From NCBI RefSeq assembly GCF_013407165.1, contig NZ_CP026994.1:1454187-1518186 (forward strand): a DNA stretch of 64,000 nt. The letters run 5' to 3'. This stretch comes from Nitrosopumilus oxyclinae. Lineage in GTDB: Archaea > Thermoproteota > Nitrososphaeria > Nitrososphaerales > Nitrosopumilaceae. Each line of letters starts with the position of its first letter. Within the stretch, counting starts at the first letter, position 1. Below, piece after piece: positions 6,536-16,065 of the stretch. Made by a program: the position numbers and the translations under genes. The notes beneath the pieces are model-generated. The model made no database searches. It was not told the origin of the DNA and worked only from the letters and a program-made list of their open reading frames with translations.

Positions 6536-8257
6536 CTATGATTGAATTCTCATAATTCCTTCTTTAATCAAATATTGAATTCCTTGAATGAATGAATCAT
6601 CATCGATTTGTCCTGCTGCCCACCACTCTGCATTGTTTTTAATCCAGCCTGGTATATCACTTGAACCAGAACCAATTCCTTGTGAAGTTGGAGGAATTTT
6701 TAGAACATTTTCTTTAATCAAATATTGAATGCCTTGAACAAATGAACCATCATCGATTTGTCCTGCTGCCCACCACTCTGCATTGTTTTTAATCCAACTA
6801 GGAATTGGTGTTTTTTCAGGTATTGAAGTTGTTGGAGAACCTGGACCAATCTCAATTATTGCTGAACCAATTCCAGCATACTTTGGATCATAATCCAATC
6901 CAGTTCCATAAACTAAGATATCAACACGAATTTGACCAGCAGATGGAACAAAGATTTTCTGTATATCTAATCCTTCAATGGATGTAATTCCAGGATTGAG
7001 AGGGTCATCTCCATCATTTCGAGCTATTTCATTATCAAATTCATCTAAAACAACATAGGCGTATTTTAGATCTTTGATTAAATCTCTATTTTCATTAAAG
7101 AATGTAAACTCAAATGGAACATTCTGATTTGCACCATATTTTCCATCCCATGAAATGTTAACTGTTGTTGGGACTTGTTCAAAGCTTTTAGTATCTACTA
7201 GATAAAATTCAGTAGAACTTTTTGATATTTCTGCTAATGGAACTAATTTCAAATCCATTTGTTGATTATCATAATTAGAAGGCCCAAGAGTTTTGTTAAT
7301 TTTCTCTAATTCATTTTTGGTAATTAAGAAATGAACAATGTTTGAATCCTCTGATGAATATGGATCATTAAGTAATGCTCTCTGATCAATTTCAACACCA
7401 TTAACATATCCTTTGAATTGCTTCCCATCTGCATAAGGTGCAAATGATTTAGGAACTCTTACTTCTTCATGTACTACTTGTACCAAGTTTACATAATCAG
7501 GACTCCAATCAAATGGCATATCAAATGAAATTGAATTATCAGATGTATCAAATTCAAAGTTATCAACATCATCATAGTATGTTTTTATAACTACTGGGAT
7601 TTCTTCAGCATTTGCTGTTTGGAAAGAAAATTTTTGTTCTTGTGCAACACTGACAAAAGTCTCATAGCTTAGTAAATTAGCTAATACTGTTCTTGGACTA
7701 GTAGCAGCCTCTATGTCAACTCGAATCTTATACAATCCACCTTTTACAAATATAGGACCTGTAATTGATGGTCTTCCACAAATTTCTAAATTATCATCAG
7801 TGCATGCTGCACCTTGAACAAATAATGCACCAGGTGCACTAACATGTTCAGAACCACCATAAATGGAGCATTTTTCAAGAAGGCTTTCATTACATCCAGT
7901 TTTTGGTTTAATTTTCACATCTAATCTACCATCTAAATCATAAAACAAATTTCTAGCTAAAAGTTCACCACTTTGCCAAACTTCTATTCTGTAAGTTACT
8001 TTGTCAAGATTCTTGTCAGTTAATGTATCAAAGAATCGTATTTGCATGTTAGCAGAATCAAGTTCTCCAACTGTAATATCAGATGGACTCAATTGTGTAC
8101 GAACAGTTACCTCCATATCACCAAATGTTAGTGGTTCAGCTTGATCTCCACCAAGTCCATGTCCAAATGCATCAGGAAGAACAGTGGCAATTGAGAAAAT
8201 ACCAATAATTGAAATGAATAATGTAAACTTGCTATACAATACAAAAATTGCGTTCAT
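6536..8257 (-). CDS. GHG-family secreted protein with two near-identical WW modules
   Basis: This 573-residue protein has a signal peptide ending DAFG, followed by [11 protein letters not shown], so the mature end is probably His-Gly-Leu. It is a paralogue of the proteins at 4747 and 17407, sharing [40 protein letters not shown] and [12 protein letters not shown]. Four cysteines in the first half (CNESLLEKC and CTDDNLEIC) are specific to this copy and probably form disulfides. The two C-terminal modules ([19 protein letters not shown] and [19 protein letters not shown]) are almost identical at DNA level. The ATG at 8257 has a basic n-region and a clear hydrophobic core. Function unknown. Confidence 0.82.
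   Translation of the reverse strand: MNAIFVLYSKFTLFISIIGIFSIATVLPDAFGHGLGGDQAEPLTFGDMEVTVRTQLSPSDITVGELDSANMQIRFFDTLTDKNLDKVTYRIEVWQSGELLARNLFYDLDGRLDVKIKPKTGCNESLLEKCSIYGGSEHVSAPGALFVQGAACTDDNLEICGRPSITGPIFVKGGLYKIRVDIEAATSPRTVLANLLSYETFVSVAQEQKFSFQTANAEEIPVVIKTYYDDVDNFEFDTSDNSISFDMPFDWSPDYVNLVQVVHEEVRVPKSFAPYADGKQFKGYVNGVEIDQRALLNDPYSSEDSNIVHFLITKNELEKINKTLGPSNYDNQQMDLKLVPLAEISKSSTEFYLVDTKSFEQVPTTVNISWDGKYGANQNVPFEFTFFNENRDLIKDLKYAYVVLDEFDNEIARNDGDDPLNPGITSIEGLDIQKIFVPSAGQIRVDILVYGTGLDYDPKYAGIGSAIIEIGPGSPTTSIPEKTPIPSWIKNNAEWWAAGQIDDGSFVQGIQYLIKENVLKIPPTSQGIGSGSSDIPGWIKNNAEWWAAGQIDDDSFIQGIQYLIKEGIMRIQS
6561..6646. repeat. Direct repeat copy 1 (WW module)
   Basis: This 86-base stretch matches 6711-6796 with about four mismatches, at a 150-base offset. 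It encodes the second WW module of the protein at 6536. The high identity points to a recent duplication or gene conversion within the gene. Confidence 0.85.
6711..6796. repeat. Direct repeat copy 2 (WW module)
   Basis: Matches 6561-6646 (about 95% identical by eye). It encodes the first WW module of the same protein. The sequence between the copies encodes a Gly/Ser/Pro-rich linker. Confidence 0.85.
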
Positions 8258-8354
8258 TCCATATTTAAAGCTGGCACAGTATTCCTATGCGTGATAATTT
8301 TTTTCATTTGAAAAACAGAGTACGACTTTTATTTCCGATTTTTAAAGTAAGTAT

Positions 8355-9173
8355 ATGAAAATTTTACTTGTACTGTTACTAATTCCATTATTGACTATTC
8401 CTGCATTTGCAGAATCCCAAACTTTACCTACTGAGAAAGGAACACTTGATGTAAAATTAACACATGATGAAATAGAACCAAATGTTCAAACAAAAATCAA
8501 TATTGATTTTCTAAATCCTCAAACCAAAAAAATTCAAGAGCATATTGATTATACAATATCAGTTTCTAAAGATGGAGAAAAAGTCTTTGGACCAATTCCA
8601 CTAACTCATACTTCAGTTGGATCAGTTAAGATTCCAATTGAATTCAATCTTGGCGAAGGTGTGTATACAATGGACTTTGAAATCGAAGGAATTCTATTTC
8701 AGCCAATTCCTACTGAAACAGTATCATTTGATATTACAGTAGGAGAAGCACATGCACAACCAACACCAAACAATGATGTTCCACCTACTGAAGAAAATGG
8801 TGGATGTTTAATTGCAACTGCAGCATATGGTTCTGAAATGGCGCCACAAATTCAACAATTACGAGAACTTAGAGATAATACTGTATTATCAACAAAGTCT
8901 GGAATTGCTTTTATGAGTGGATTTAATCAATTCTATTATTCATTTTCACCTAGTGTAGCTGACTATGAAAGAGAGAATCCTGTTTTCAAAGAAATTGTAA
9001 AAGTTGGATTAACTCCAATGCTATCATCATTATCATTACTTAATCTAGTTGAGATTGATTCAGAGCAAGAAATACTGGGATATGGAGTCTCCATCATTTT
9101 ACTAAATATTGGAATGTATGTTGGAATCCCTGCATTTGGAATTCTAAAGTTGTACCAGTTTAGAAAAAACTAG
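8355..9173 (+). CDS. Secreted CFI-box-CTERM protein
   Basis: A 272-residue protein with a signal peptide (1-19, ending AFA). An Ig-like domain (about 25-130) is followed by a Pro/Asn-rich linker and a conserved box GGCLIATAAYGSEMAPQIQQ with the downstream LRELRDNTVL. This is the CFI-box motif found near the C-terminus of many surface proteins in archaea and bacteria. The box is followed by a region ending in a hydrophobic helix (about 242-264) and a basic tail, so the protein is anchored in the membrane. The ATG at 8355 is the only sensible start. The function of the box is not established. Confidence 0.8.
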   Translation: MKILLVLLLIPLLTIPAFAESQTLPTEKGTLDVKLTHDEIEPNVQTKINIDFLNPQTKKIQEHIDYTISVSKDGEKVFGPIPLTHTSVGSVKIPIEFNLGEGVYTMDFEIEGILFQPIPTETVSFDITVGEAHAQPTPNNDVPPTEENGGCLIATAAYGSEMAPQIQQLRELRDNTVLSTKSGIAFMSGFNQFYYSFSPSVADYERENPVFKEIVKVGLTPMLSSLSLLNLVEIDSEQEILGYGVSIILLNIGMYVGIPAFGILKLYQFRKN

Positions 9174-9181
9174 TTCCAAGT

Positions 9182-9194
9182 CTGGAAATTCCAG
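9182..9194. promoter_or_regulatory. Palindrome CTGGAA-A-TTCCAG upstream of the plastocyanin gene
   Basis: A perfect inverted repeat with 6-base arms and one central base. It lies 8 bases after the CFI-box gene stop and 37 bases before the plastocyanin ATG at 9231. It may be an operator or part of the end of the upstream transcript. Confidence 0.35.
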
Positions 9195-9230
9195 TGAGGT
9201 TTTTATGTATCCAACCAAGTAATTTGTTTA

Positions 9231-10091
9231 ATGAAGACTAAAGCAATTAGCTCTTTCTTCGTACTATTTGCTATCGTAGCTGGTATTGTCGCAATGGCAC
9301 CAGGTGCATATGCAGATCATGCTGAAGTAACAGTTATTCCAGCAGCAGGTTCTGGTTCTCCAGGATGTGAAGAAACACCAGAAGGATGTTTCATTCCAAT
9401 GATTGCAACTGTCGATGTTGGTGGAAAAGTAATTTTCTCAAACACTGATAGTGCAGCACATACATTCACATCAGGAGAGGCAACAGATTCTGATTCAGTC
9501 GGAGTAGTATTTGATTCTAGTTTAGTAATGGCTGGAAACACATACGAATGGACTCCAACTGAAGTAGGTGATCAACCATACTTCTGTATAGTTCATCCAT
9601 GGATGGCAGGAATAATCACAGTACAAGGAATTGAAGAAGACGATCATGGTGATGAAATGATGATGCCAACAGGTGCTGCATCAGCAACAGGAATGTTGTC
9701 TGACGGTACTAAAGTTTCAATTTGGACAACAGCACCAACAAAAGGTGAGATGATGGAAATCAGTGTTCAATTTGAAGGTGCAGAACATGTCAATCACGAT
9801 ATGAAAGTCACACAAAATGGTAATACAGTGCTAGATGATAAAGCTGCACACCATCACGATGGAAAAGGAGTTCATACAACAAAAGCTCTTAGCACATCTG
9901 ATCCAGTAAATGTAACAATTACTTTCCAAGGTTATGGAGTAAATGATCCAAAGACTGGACCAATTGGTGAACAAGTAGTATTCTCAAACGTTGTCCCAGA
10001 ATTTGGTACAATTGCAATGATGATACTAGCTGTAGCAATCATAAGCATCGTAGCAGTAACTGCAAAATCTAGAGTCGTTCCAAGATTTTAG
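9231..10091 (+). CDS. Plastocyanin-like blue copper protein with PEFG C-terminal sorting tail
   Basis: This 286-residue protein has a signal peptide cleaved after AYA at residue 28. The first domain (about 30-135) is a cupredoxin with type 1 copper ligands His77, Cys119, His122 and Met125 (in AAHTF and CIVHPWM) and a Cys46-Cys53 pair. A second beta domain (about 145-255) carries many histidines (NHDM, AHHHDGKGVH) and could bind further metal. The C-terminus is VPEFGT, a hydrophobic helix and a basic end, the PEFG-CTERM pattern of thaumarchaea, which implies processing by an archaeosortase. Ammonia oxidisers are thought to use such proteins as electron carriers in place of cytochrome c. Confidence 0.92.
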   Translation: MKTKAISSFFVLFAIVAGIVAMAPGAYADHAEVTVIPAAGSGSPGCEETPEGCFIPMIATVDVGGKVIFSNTDSAAHTFTSGEATDSDSVGVVFDSSLVMAGNTYEWTPTEVGDQPYFCIVHPWMAGIITVQGIEEDDHGDEMMMPTGAASATGMLSDGTKVSIWTTAPTKGEMMEISVQFEGAEHVNHDMKVTQNGNTVLDDKAAHHHDGKGVHTTKALSTSDPVNVTITFQGYGVNDPKTGPIGEQVVFSNVVPEFGTIAMMILAVAIISIVAVTAKSRVVPRF

Positions 10092-10118
10092 GAATTCCTC
10101 TTTTTCTATTTTCTTTTT
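10090..10118 (+). terminator. U-rich terminator after the plastocyanin gene
   Basis: The palindrome AGGAATTCCT (10090-10099) overlaps the stop codon and is followed by three T-runs. The opposite gene ends at 10106, so this short gap serves as terminator between convergent genes. Confidence 0.5.
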
Positions 10119-10741
10119 ACTAATGATATTATTGCCAAGATTATAGCTGCTGATGCAATGGACAAACCAAATATTGCAAAGTCATAAGATTCACCACCAC
10201 TTGAAGAAATTTTAGTTTCACCTGAGTTTAGTTTAGAAATATCTTGTTGCAATGATGAAATTGCATTTTTTAGTGCAACAATATCAGTATCTCCAGCACT
10301 AGAGGATGGAGGAAAATCTAAGATTGCAGTAGGCTCGACATCTTCTACAGGTATTTTGATATCAACAAAAACACCATCAATCTCGCCTTTTAATTCTACA
10401 GAATAACTTCCAGTTTTTGTAGGAATAATAGGTGAGAAATAATAACCCGGCTTTGAATCAGAATTGATATCTATTTTTTTGGATGCGCCTCCAAACATCA
10501 CTGTAGCATCAATATTTTTGAAAACATTTGTAACTGCTTTACGCGTACCTTCTGTTTCTCCAGCCTCAGTGAACTTGAAAACAAGATCATTTCTAATACC
10601 AACCACTGGTGGTTCAATTCCCCATCCAACTTCAATTTCATATTGTTCTACATGAACAGTGGTATGCGCAAATGAAGGAGTAATCATTCCAACTGAAAGT
10701 AATATTGCCACAAGGCCGAAAAATCCTATCCTCACGACCAT
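10106..10741 (-). CDS. Secreted membrane-anchored 'GW-EP' protein, predicted mature N-terminal His
   Basis: A 211-residue protein with a signal peptide ending SFA and a mature end of HTTVHVEQYEIEVGWGIEP. A single helix (about 187-206) and a basic tail anchor it. The YEIEVGWGIEPPVVGIRNDL stretch matches the protein at 16571 (YRIEIGWMVEPVV). From memory, similar AH-x(n)-VGW-x(2)-EP proteins occur beside copC/copD in bacteria. A coiled-coil-like stretch (about 152-170) precedes the anchor. I chose ATG 10741 over the TTG at 10744. It is divergent from the CopC-CopD gene. Role in copper handling is inferred. Confidence 0.75.
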   Translation of the reverse strand: MVVRIGFFGLVAILLSVGMITPSFAHTTVHVEQYEIEVGWGIEPPVVGIRNDLVFKFTEAGETEGTRKAVTNVFKNIDATVMFGGASKKIDINSDSKPGYYFSPIIPTKTGSYSVELKGEIDGVFVDIKIPVEDVEPTAILDFPPSSSAGDTDIVALKNAISSLQQDISKLNSGETKISSSGGESYDFAIFGLSIASAAIILAIISLVKRK

Positions 10742-10777
10742 CAATGAATGATAATAGGTTATTATCTTTATGTAAAT

Positions 10778-10812
10778 TGGTACAAATTTAGAATTTGTAA
10801 ACTGTTTAAATT
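10778..10812 (+). promoter_or_regulatory. CopC-CopD gene promoter with TGGTACA site
   Basis: TTTAAATT (10805-10812) is a TATA box centred about 27 bases before the ATG at 10836, consistent with a leaderless transcript. Immediately upstream, TGGTACA (10778-10784) is followed after 11 bases by TGTAAAC, and the spacer shares ATTTAGAA with the site at 543-565. Confidence 0.45.
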
Positions 10813-10835
10813 GTCATAAATGATCTTATCAACAA

Positions 10836-13610
10836 ATGAGAAAATTTCTAATATTTTTACTTGTCTTATCATTCATTTCCATCCCATTAGCAGCAGCTCA
10901 TCCATTTACAGAAGAAACTATTCCAAGTTTGGAATCTAATGCACCTACAGGTACAACAAAAGTAATTGTATTTTTTTCAGAACCAGTTGATATCAACTTT
11001 AGTGAACTCAGAGTGCTTGACAATAATGGAAATCAAATAGATAACAAAGATACGAGTTACTATCAAGGAGAATCATCCCTTATTGTTACAACACCTCCTT
11101 TAGAAGATGGAGTTTATACTGCAACAACCAAAGTCCTCTCCAAAATAGATGGACATCTTGTTCCAGGGGCATTCTTGTTTGCAGTAGGGGATGTTGACAT
11201 TAGCGGAATAGTAGATGTTGATAGACCATCTGAGCTTGTATTTTTACCTGAGGCAGGGGCAAGATTTCCTGGAATTGTTGGTCAAACAATTGTTCTAGGA
11301 GTTGTAATTGCATCTCTAATGATTTGGGGAACACAAAACAAACATTCTATCAAAGAAGAATTAGAAAAAATTGAATCAATTCATCATGGAAAATTTATGT
11401 CACTTACGGGAATTGGCCTCGGATTAGTTTTTGTTTCTGATATTTTGATGATTGCAGTACAAACTATACGACTAGAAACATCTCCATTAAATGCGATACA
11501 AACTGACTTTGGAAATATTTGGCTAATCAGAATGGCAATTACAGTAATTTTATTAGGAATTTGGTTTGGATTAGACAGGAAAAAAACTCTATCAAAAAAG
11601 AATCAGATTCCAATGCTTGTAATGTCACTTGCATTAATTGCTACTACAAGTTTAATCGGACATGGTGCAGCTAGTGGAGAAATACCTGCAGTTGTATTAG
11701 ATTACATTCACAACCTAGTTGCAGCTGTATGGATAGGAGGAATATTTTATTTTGTCTTTACATTATTACCAACATTTTCTCAACTCAAAGAATCAAATAG
11801 AGAAAAGATGAGTTTGGTACTTATTCCACGATTTTCAATAGCGTTTATCATCTCAGTAGGAATTGTAATTATTACAGGTCCAACACTTTTGTGGTTCTTA
11901 GAAAGCGATGTTGGGCTAATCACTGAATCAGTGTATGGTCAATTAATCATTCTCAAAATAGCAATTGCTGCAATTATGGTAGGGTTAGGAGGCTTTTTCC
12001 AATTTAAAATACAAAAAAATGCAGAAAAAAATTATTCATCGGGAAAAATTTCTGTTCATAAAAAATTAAAAAGATCACTTAAGGTAGATGCAACGTTAGG
12101 GATTATTCTACTTGGAGTAGTTGCGTTACTAGCTAATGGAACATTGCCTGCAGGTGAAATTCAAAAAGTTGGTGCTCAAGAGATTGTTTATGGGTTTAAA
12201 ACTACAGAATTTTCAGAAAATGCAAAATTCATTATTGATATATCTCCATTTTCAAGCGGAGCTAACACCATTCTAGTTACAGTAAGTGATTTTGAAGGGA
12301 ATCAACTTTATGATTCAGACCAAATTCATGTGAAAATATCAAACCCATCAAAGAATATTTCTCCAATAGAAGTTCCAATGTCAATAAAGAATCCATCTGA
12401 TCCAATTCAATTCCAAGGGGAATTAACATTTGGGTTTTCAGGAGAATGGTTAGTTGAGATCGAATCTAAAAGAACTGAGAATGCAAATGAATCAGTAATG
12501 TTGAATTTACTTGTAAAACCTAGATTAACAGATATTCAAACTCAAGTTGTTGAATACAATTTGCCAGAAGATGCAAAACCACTCTTCTTAGTTTATGATG
12601 GAAAAGATTCTTTGTGGATTAGTGATGCATCTGCTCCTAAATTATGGCAATTCTCACTTGAAACAAATGAATTTACACCATATTCATTTGATGGTTTAGC
12701 TACAACTTTTCTAACACAAGATAGTAAAGAAAGAATTTGGTTTACAGATCCACCAAGAAATCAAATTGGATTTATTGATATTAAAAGTAAAGAAATCACT
12801 ACTAAAACTCTTCCAAAACTAGATCCAGTAATTTCAGAAAATACACCAGTATTCATTCAAGCAGATTTTGATGATAATATTTGGATTACAATTGTTAACA
12901 AAGATAGAATTCTAAAATATTTACCAGAAGAAGATATCTTTAAAGAAATAGTTTTGCCAGATAGACAATCATTTCCGTTTGCATTAACTATTGATGAAGA
13001 TGGAAAGATTTGGTACACAGCAACAGGTGCAGGTAAAATAGGATTCATAGATCCACAAACTAATGAATTAACTCAGATTTCAACTGAGACAATTTTACAA
13101 GCACCAGAAGCTTTGATTTTTGATAATGATGGAAATCTATGGATTGCAGAGCATACAGGCTTGGCAATTACTAAATTTAATCCAATTTTAGAGACATTTA
13201 GCAGGATAACTGTGCCTGATAAGGAAGCATTACCTTTTGGTATGACATTTGACAGATATGGAAACATTTGGTTTGCACAACATACTGTTGATAGTCTAGG
13301 CGTTTATGATCCAGATAACAATGATTTGATAGAGATTCCAATTCCAACTGAAACATCATTTACTCAGTTTATGGCATCAGATGGAAATGACAATGTTTGG
13401 TTTATTGAACAACAATCAAATAAAATTGGCACTGTAAAGTTAACAGAAATTCCAATCAGCATTTCACAAATTCAAGAGTCAAATAGTTTAGAGATAAAAT
13501 ATACTGAACTTGCATCACCATTGATTGCCTTAGGAATTATTGCAACATCATTGTTTTTTGTAAAGAGTGTAAAAGATAAACGAAGATTAAATTCTTTGAT
13601 TAATTCTTAG
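10836..13610 (+). CDS. CopC-CopD copper protein fused to a C-terminal beta-propeller
   Basis: A 924-residue multidomain protein. The signal peptide ends LAAA, and the mature protein starts with His22. A CopC domain follows (22-120), with the DGH motif Asp105-His107; His1/Asp/His is the known Cu(II) site of CopC. A CopD-type region of about eight helices (about 148-430) comes next. A beta domain (about 440-545) resembles FixH/YtkA-type sequences. Then comes a propeller of about seven repeats like those of virginiamycin B lyase (about 555-865), for example GKIWYTATGAGKIGFIDP and GNIWFAQHTVDSLGVYDP. A final helix (about 895-913) ends the protein. CopC-CopD imports or handles copper; the propeller's role is unknown. 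Confidence 0.9.
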   Translation: MRKFLIFLLVLSFISIPLAAAHPFTEETIPSLESNAPTGTTKVIVFFSEPVDINFSELRVLDNNGNQIDNKDTSYYQGESSLIVTTPPLEDGVYTATTKVLSKIDGHLVPGAFLFAVGDVDISGIVDVDRPSELVFLPEAGARFPGIVGQTIVLGVVIASLMIWGTQNKHSIKEELEKIESIHHGKFMSLTGIGLGLVFVSDILMIAVQTIRLETSPLNAIQTDFGNIWLIRMAITVILLGIWFGLDRKKTLSKKNQIPMLVMSLALIATTSLIGHGAASGEIPAVVLDYIHNLVAAVWIGGIFYFVFTLLPTFSQLKESNREKMSLVLIPRFSIAFIISVGIVIITGPTLLWFLESDVGLITESVYGQLIILKIAIAAIMVGLGGFFQFKIQKNAEKNYSSGKISVHKKLKRSLKVDATLGIILLGVVALLANGTLPAGEIQKVGAQEIVYGFKTTEFSENAKFIIDISPFSSGANTILVTVSDFEGNQLYDSDQIHVKISNPSKNISPIEVPMSIKNPSDPIQFQGELTFGFSGEWLVEIESKRTENANESVMLNLLVKPRLTDIQTQVVEYNLPEDAKPLFLVYDGKDSLWISDASAPKLWQFSLETNEFTPYSFDGLATTFLTQDSKERIWFTDPPRNQIGFIDIKSKEITTKTLPKLDPVISENTPVFIQADFDDNIWITIVNKDRILKYLPEEDIFKEIVLPDRQSFPFALTIDEDGKIWYTATGAGKIGFIDPQTNELTQISTETILQAPEALIFDNDGNLWIAEHTGLAITKFNPILETFSRITVPDKEALPFGMTFDRYGNIWFAQHTVDSLGVYDPDNNDLIEIPIPTETSFTQFMASDGNDNVWFIEQQSNKIGTVKLTEIPISISQIQESNSLEIKYTELASPLIALGIIATSLFFVKSVKDKRRLNSLINS

Positions 13611-14418
13611 ATAGCAATCCAGCTGATTTTATTCCCATAGTTCCTGCAAGTAATCCAATTGCAATTAAAACAATGGTTCCTGCAGGAGTAATATCAAAGA
13701 TGTAAGAGACTAGAATTCCTACTACAACTGAGAAAACAGAAAAACTCATTGAAATTATTGCTGTTTGTTTGAATCCTTTACCATACATTATTGCTGTAAC
13801 ATTAGGAATTACAAAGAGAGCTGAAATCAACAATACACCTACAAGTTGAATAGATGTAACTACAGTAATTCCTGCCATAAAAACAATCAAGTAATTTATT
13901 TTTTCTACAGGAATTCCACTAACTTTGGCTTGTTCTTCATTGAATGTTGAATAAAGAAGTTGACGATAAAGCAAGAGAATTACAATTAGAATTGCCCCAG
14001 TTAATGCTAAAACTAGAACAGTATCATCTACACTAACTAGTAGAATACTACCAAATAGAAAACTAAAGATATCAATTGTAAATCCTCCAGATAAACCAAT
14101 AATTACAAGCCCAACTGCTATGCCTGAGGACAATAGTACGGCAATAGATGCATCACCAGAAATGTTGTATCTATCTTTGACTTTAGTAATTATCAGTGCA
14201 CTAGCAATAGAAACAGCATATGCTGTCCATAAAGGATAAACACCTGCCAGTAATCCTAAAGCAATTCCTCCAAATGATGAATGGGCTATTGCATCACCAA
14301 ACAATGAATAACGTCTTAAAACTAGAAACAACCCAACAACTGAACAAAGAATTGCAATTGCAACTCCAGAAATTAATGCTCTATGCATAAAACCAAAAGT
14401 TAGAATTTCAAAAGACAT
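13600..14418 (-). CDS. znuB: Metal ABC transporter permease (ZnuB/ABC-3 family)
   Basis: This 272-residue membrane protein has about eight helices and the ABC-3 family pattern: an SLFGDAIAHSSFGGIALG stretch near residue 35-55, and a VTSIQLVGVLLISALFVIP segment near 185. It forms the channel of a zinc/manganese-type importer. It is third in a znuA-znuC-znuB operon and starts 2 bases after the ATPase gene. Its 3' end overlaps the opposite CopC-CopD gene by 11 bases. Metal specificity (Zn, Mn, Fe, Cu or Ni) cannot be read from the permease. Confidence 0.88.
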   Translation of the reverse strand: MSFEILTFGFMHRALISGVAIAILCSVVGLFLVLRRYSLFGDAIAHSSFGGIALGLLAGVYPLWTAYAVSIASALIITKVKDRYNISGDASIAVLLSSGIAVGLVIIGLSGGFTIDIFSFLFGSILLVSVDDTVLVLALTGAILIVILLLYRQLLYSTFNEEQAKVSGIPVEKINYLIVFMAGITVVTSIQLVGVLLISALFVIPNVTAIMYGKGFKQTAIISMSFSVFSVVVGILVSYIFDITPAGTIVLIAIGLLAGTMGIKSAGLLSKN

Positions 14419-14420
14419 GA

Positions 14421-15143
14421 TTAATGATGATGCATGTGTTCCTGCATTGAAGCCTCAGAGTATTGCTTGACTAATTCATCATCTGAAAAAAATGTTTCAG
14501 ATTCACCATGAAAGAACAAAGTTCTATTCAAACATGCGACATGATTTGCTAGTTTGTTTACTGCATCCAAATCATGGGATGACCAAATAATTGTAATTTT
14601 TTGTTTAGAATTTAATTCACGTAAAATACTGTAAAACAGATCAATGCTTTGTTGATCAATTCCTGTCACGGGTTCATCTAAGATCAAAATTTTTGGATTA
14701 TTTACCAAAGCTTTTGCAATAAAGACACGTTGTTGTTGACCACCTGACAGTTCGCCTATTCGTCTATTACGTAATTCATGTATCCATAACTGTTGTAAAA
14801 CCTCATCAATTTTATTCTCATCAGATTCTTTTCTTAATCCCATTCTAACCACATCGGTAACAGTTACTGGAAAATTATTTTCAAAGATTGGTTTTTGTGG
14901 AACATATCCAAGTTCTTTTAGATAATTTTTTGATGTTTTTATGTCCTCATCAAAAAATTTGATTGTACCTTTGTATTTGGTATTGAGTCCAAGCATTGAT
15001 GCAAAAAGTGTAGATTTTCCTGCTCCATTAGGTCCAATTATGCCTAGAAAATCACCTTGGTTAACAACTAAACTAACATCATCAAGAGCCTTAACATCTG
15101 GATATTGAACCGTCAAGTTGTTAATTTCTACTACTTTCAACAT
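14421..15143 (-). CDS. znuC: Metal ABC transporter ATP-binding protein (ZnuC-like)
   Basis: A 240-residue ABC ATPase with Walker A GPNGAGKST (about 37-45), Q-loop YVPQK, signature LSGGQQQR, Walker B ILILDEP and switch His in SSHDLD. It powers the importer formed with the neighbouring permease and binding protein. The last residues, MQEHMHHH, make a natural histidine tail that may sense or bind metal; this is inference. It overlaps the binding-protein gene by 7 bases, indicating coupled translation. Confidence 0.9.
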   Translation of the reverse strand: MLKVVEINNLTVQYPDVKALDDVSLVVNQGDFLGIIGPNGAGKSTLFASMLGLNTKYKGTIKFFDEDIKTSKNYLKELGYVPQKPIFENNFPVTVTDVVRMGLRKESDENKIDEVLQQLWIHELRNRRIGELSGGQQQRVFIAKALVNNPKILILDEPVTGIDQQSIDLFYSILRELNSKQKITIIWSSHDLDAVNKLANHVACLNRTLFFHGESETFFSDDELVKQYSEASMQEHMHHH

Positions 15144-16063
15144 AATGCCTCCTTTAGATTTTCAAGGTTTTGAGACATTTTTGAAATATAATCATCTTCA
15201 GATACAATTTCAAGTGGAGATAAAACTAAAACTTTACCACCTATTTCATTTGCAATAATTTGTGATGTTTTTGTGTTTACAGTTTCTTCACTAAAAATTA
15301 TTTTAATATTCAATTCTCTAGCTGTTGAAATAACATTCTCTAATGTTTTTGCAGTTACTTCTCCATGAGAATTAGTTGTTGCAACAATAGTATGTTGATT
15401 TAAATCATATTCATCTGCAAAATAAGAAAAAGCATCATGAAAAGCAATGAAATCTTGTTTGCATTCGGATAATTCATTTTTAATTTTTGAATCTAATACA
15501 TCTAATTTTTTATTATATTCTTCTGCATTTGTATGATAAAATTGTGCATTATTAGGATCAGAATTTGAAAAAGCATTTGCAATATTTTGAACTTGTATTT
15601 TTGCATATACAGGATTTAACCAAATATGTGGATCTCCTAGAAGATGATCATGTTCATCATGTTTTTCTTCAGACTGAATTTTACTAATTCCTTTACTTGT
15701 ATCGACAATTATTCCCTGATAATTATTTTCAATTAAATCATCAACCCAATTTTCAAAACCTATTCCATTAATTATTATAAAATCAGACTTGTGCATTTTT
15801 TGAACATCTTTTATGGTAGGTTCCCAATCATGTGGTTCAACTCCAACAGGAACAAGTAAAGTTACATCAATTTTTTCTCCTCCCACAATTTGAGAAAATT
15901 CATGAAGTGGATTAAATGATGAAACGGCTAAAAGTTTAGAATTATCATTGTCTGTAAACTGTTGATTGGTATTGGTACCATAAACAGCAGCAGAAGCTAA
16001 TGGAATTACTACTACAATTGAAATTATTGCCATCTTAGTTTGAGTATTCACGCAGCAGTTCAA
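15137..16063 (-). CDS. znuA: Metal ABC transporter substrate-binding protein (ZnuA-like)
   Basis: A 308-residue secreted protein of the cluster 9 (ZnuA/PsaA) family. The expected metal ligands are visible: His78 (GVEPHDWEPT), His146 (GDPHIWLNP) and His209 (AFHDAFSYF). An acidic/histidine loop (EEKHDEHDH, 132-140) precedes the second ligand; such loops are typical of zinc-binding members. The start is either TTG 16063 (used here, giving a longer n-region) or ATG 16033. A TATA-like TTTATAAA at 16081-16088 favours the TTG for a short-leader transcript. It is the first gene of the operon and divergent from a NikR-like regulator. Confidence 0.87.
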   Translation of the reverse strand: MNCCVNTQTKMAIISIVVVIPLASAAVYGTNTNQQFTDNDNSKLLAVSSFNPLHEFSQIVGGEKIDVTLLVPVGVEPHDWEPTIKDVQKMHKSDFIIINGIGFENWVDDLIENNYQGIIVDTSKGISKIQSEEKHDEHDHLLGDPHIWLNPVYAKIQVQNIANAFSNSDPNNAQFYHTNAEEYNKKLDVLDSKIKNELSECKQDFIAFHDAFSYFADEYDLNQHTIVATTNSHGEVTAKTLENVISTARELNIKIIFSEETVNTKTSQIIANEIGGKVLVLSPLEIVSEDDYISKMSQNLENLKEALC

Positions 16064-16065
16064 TC

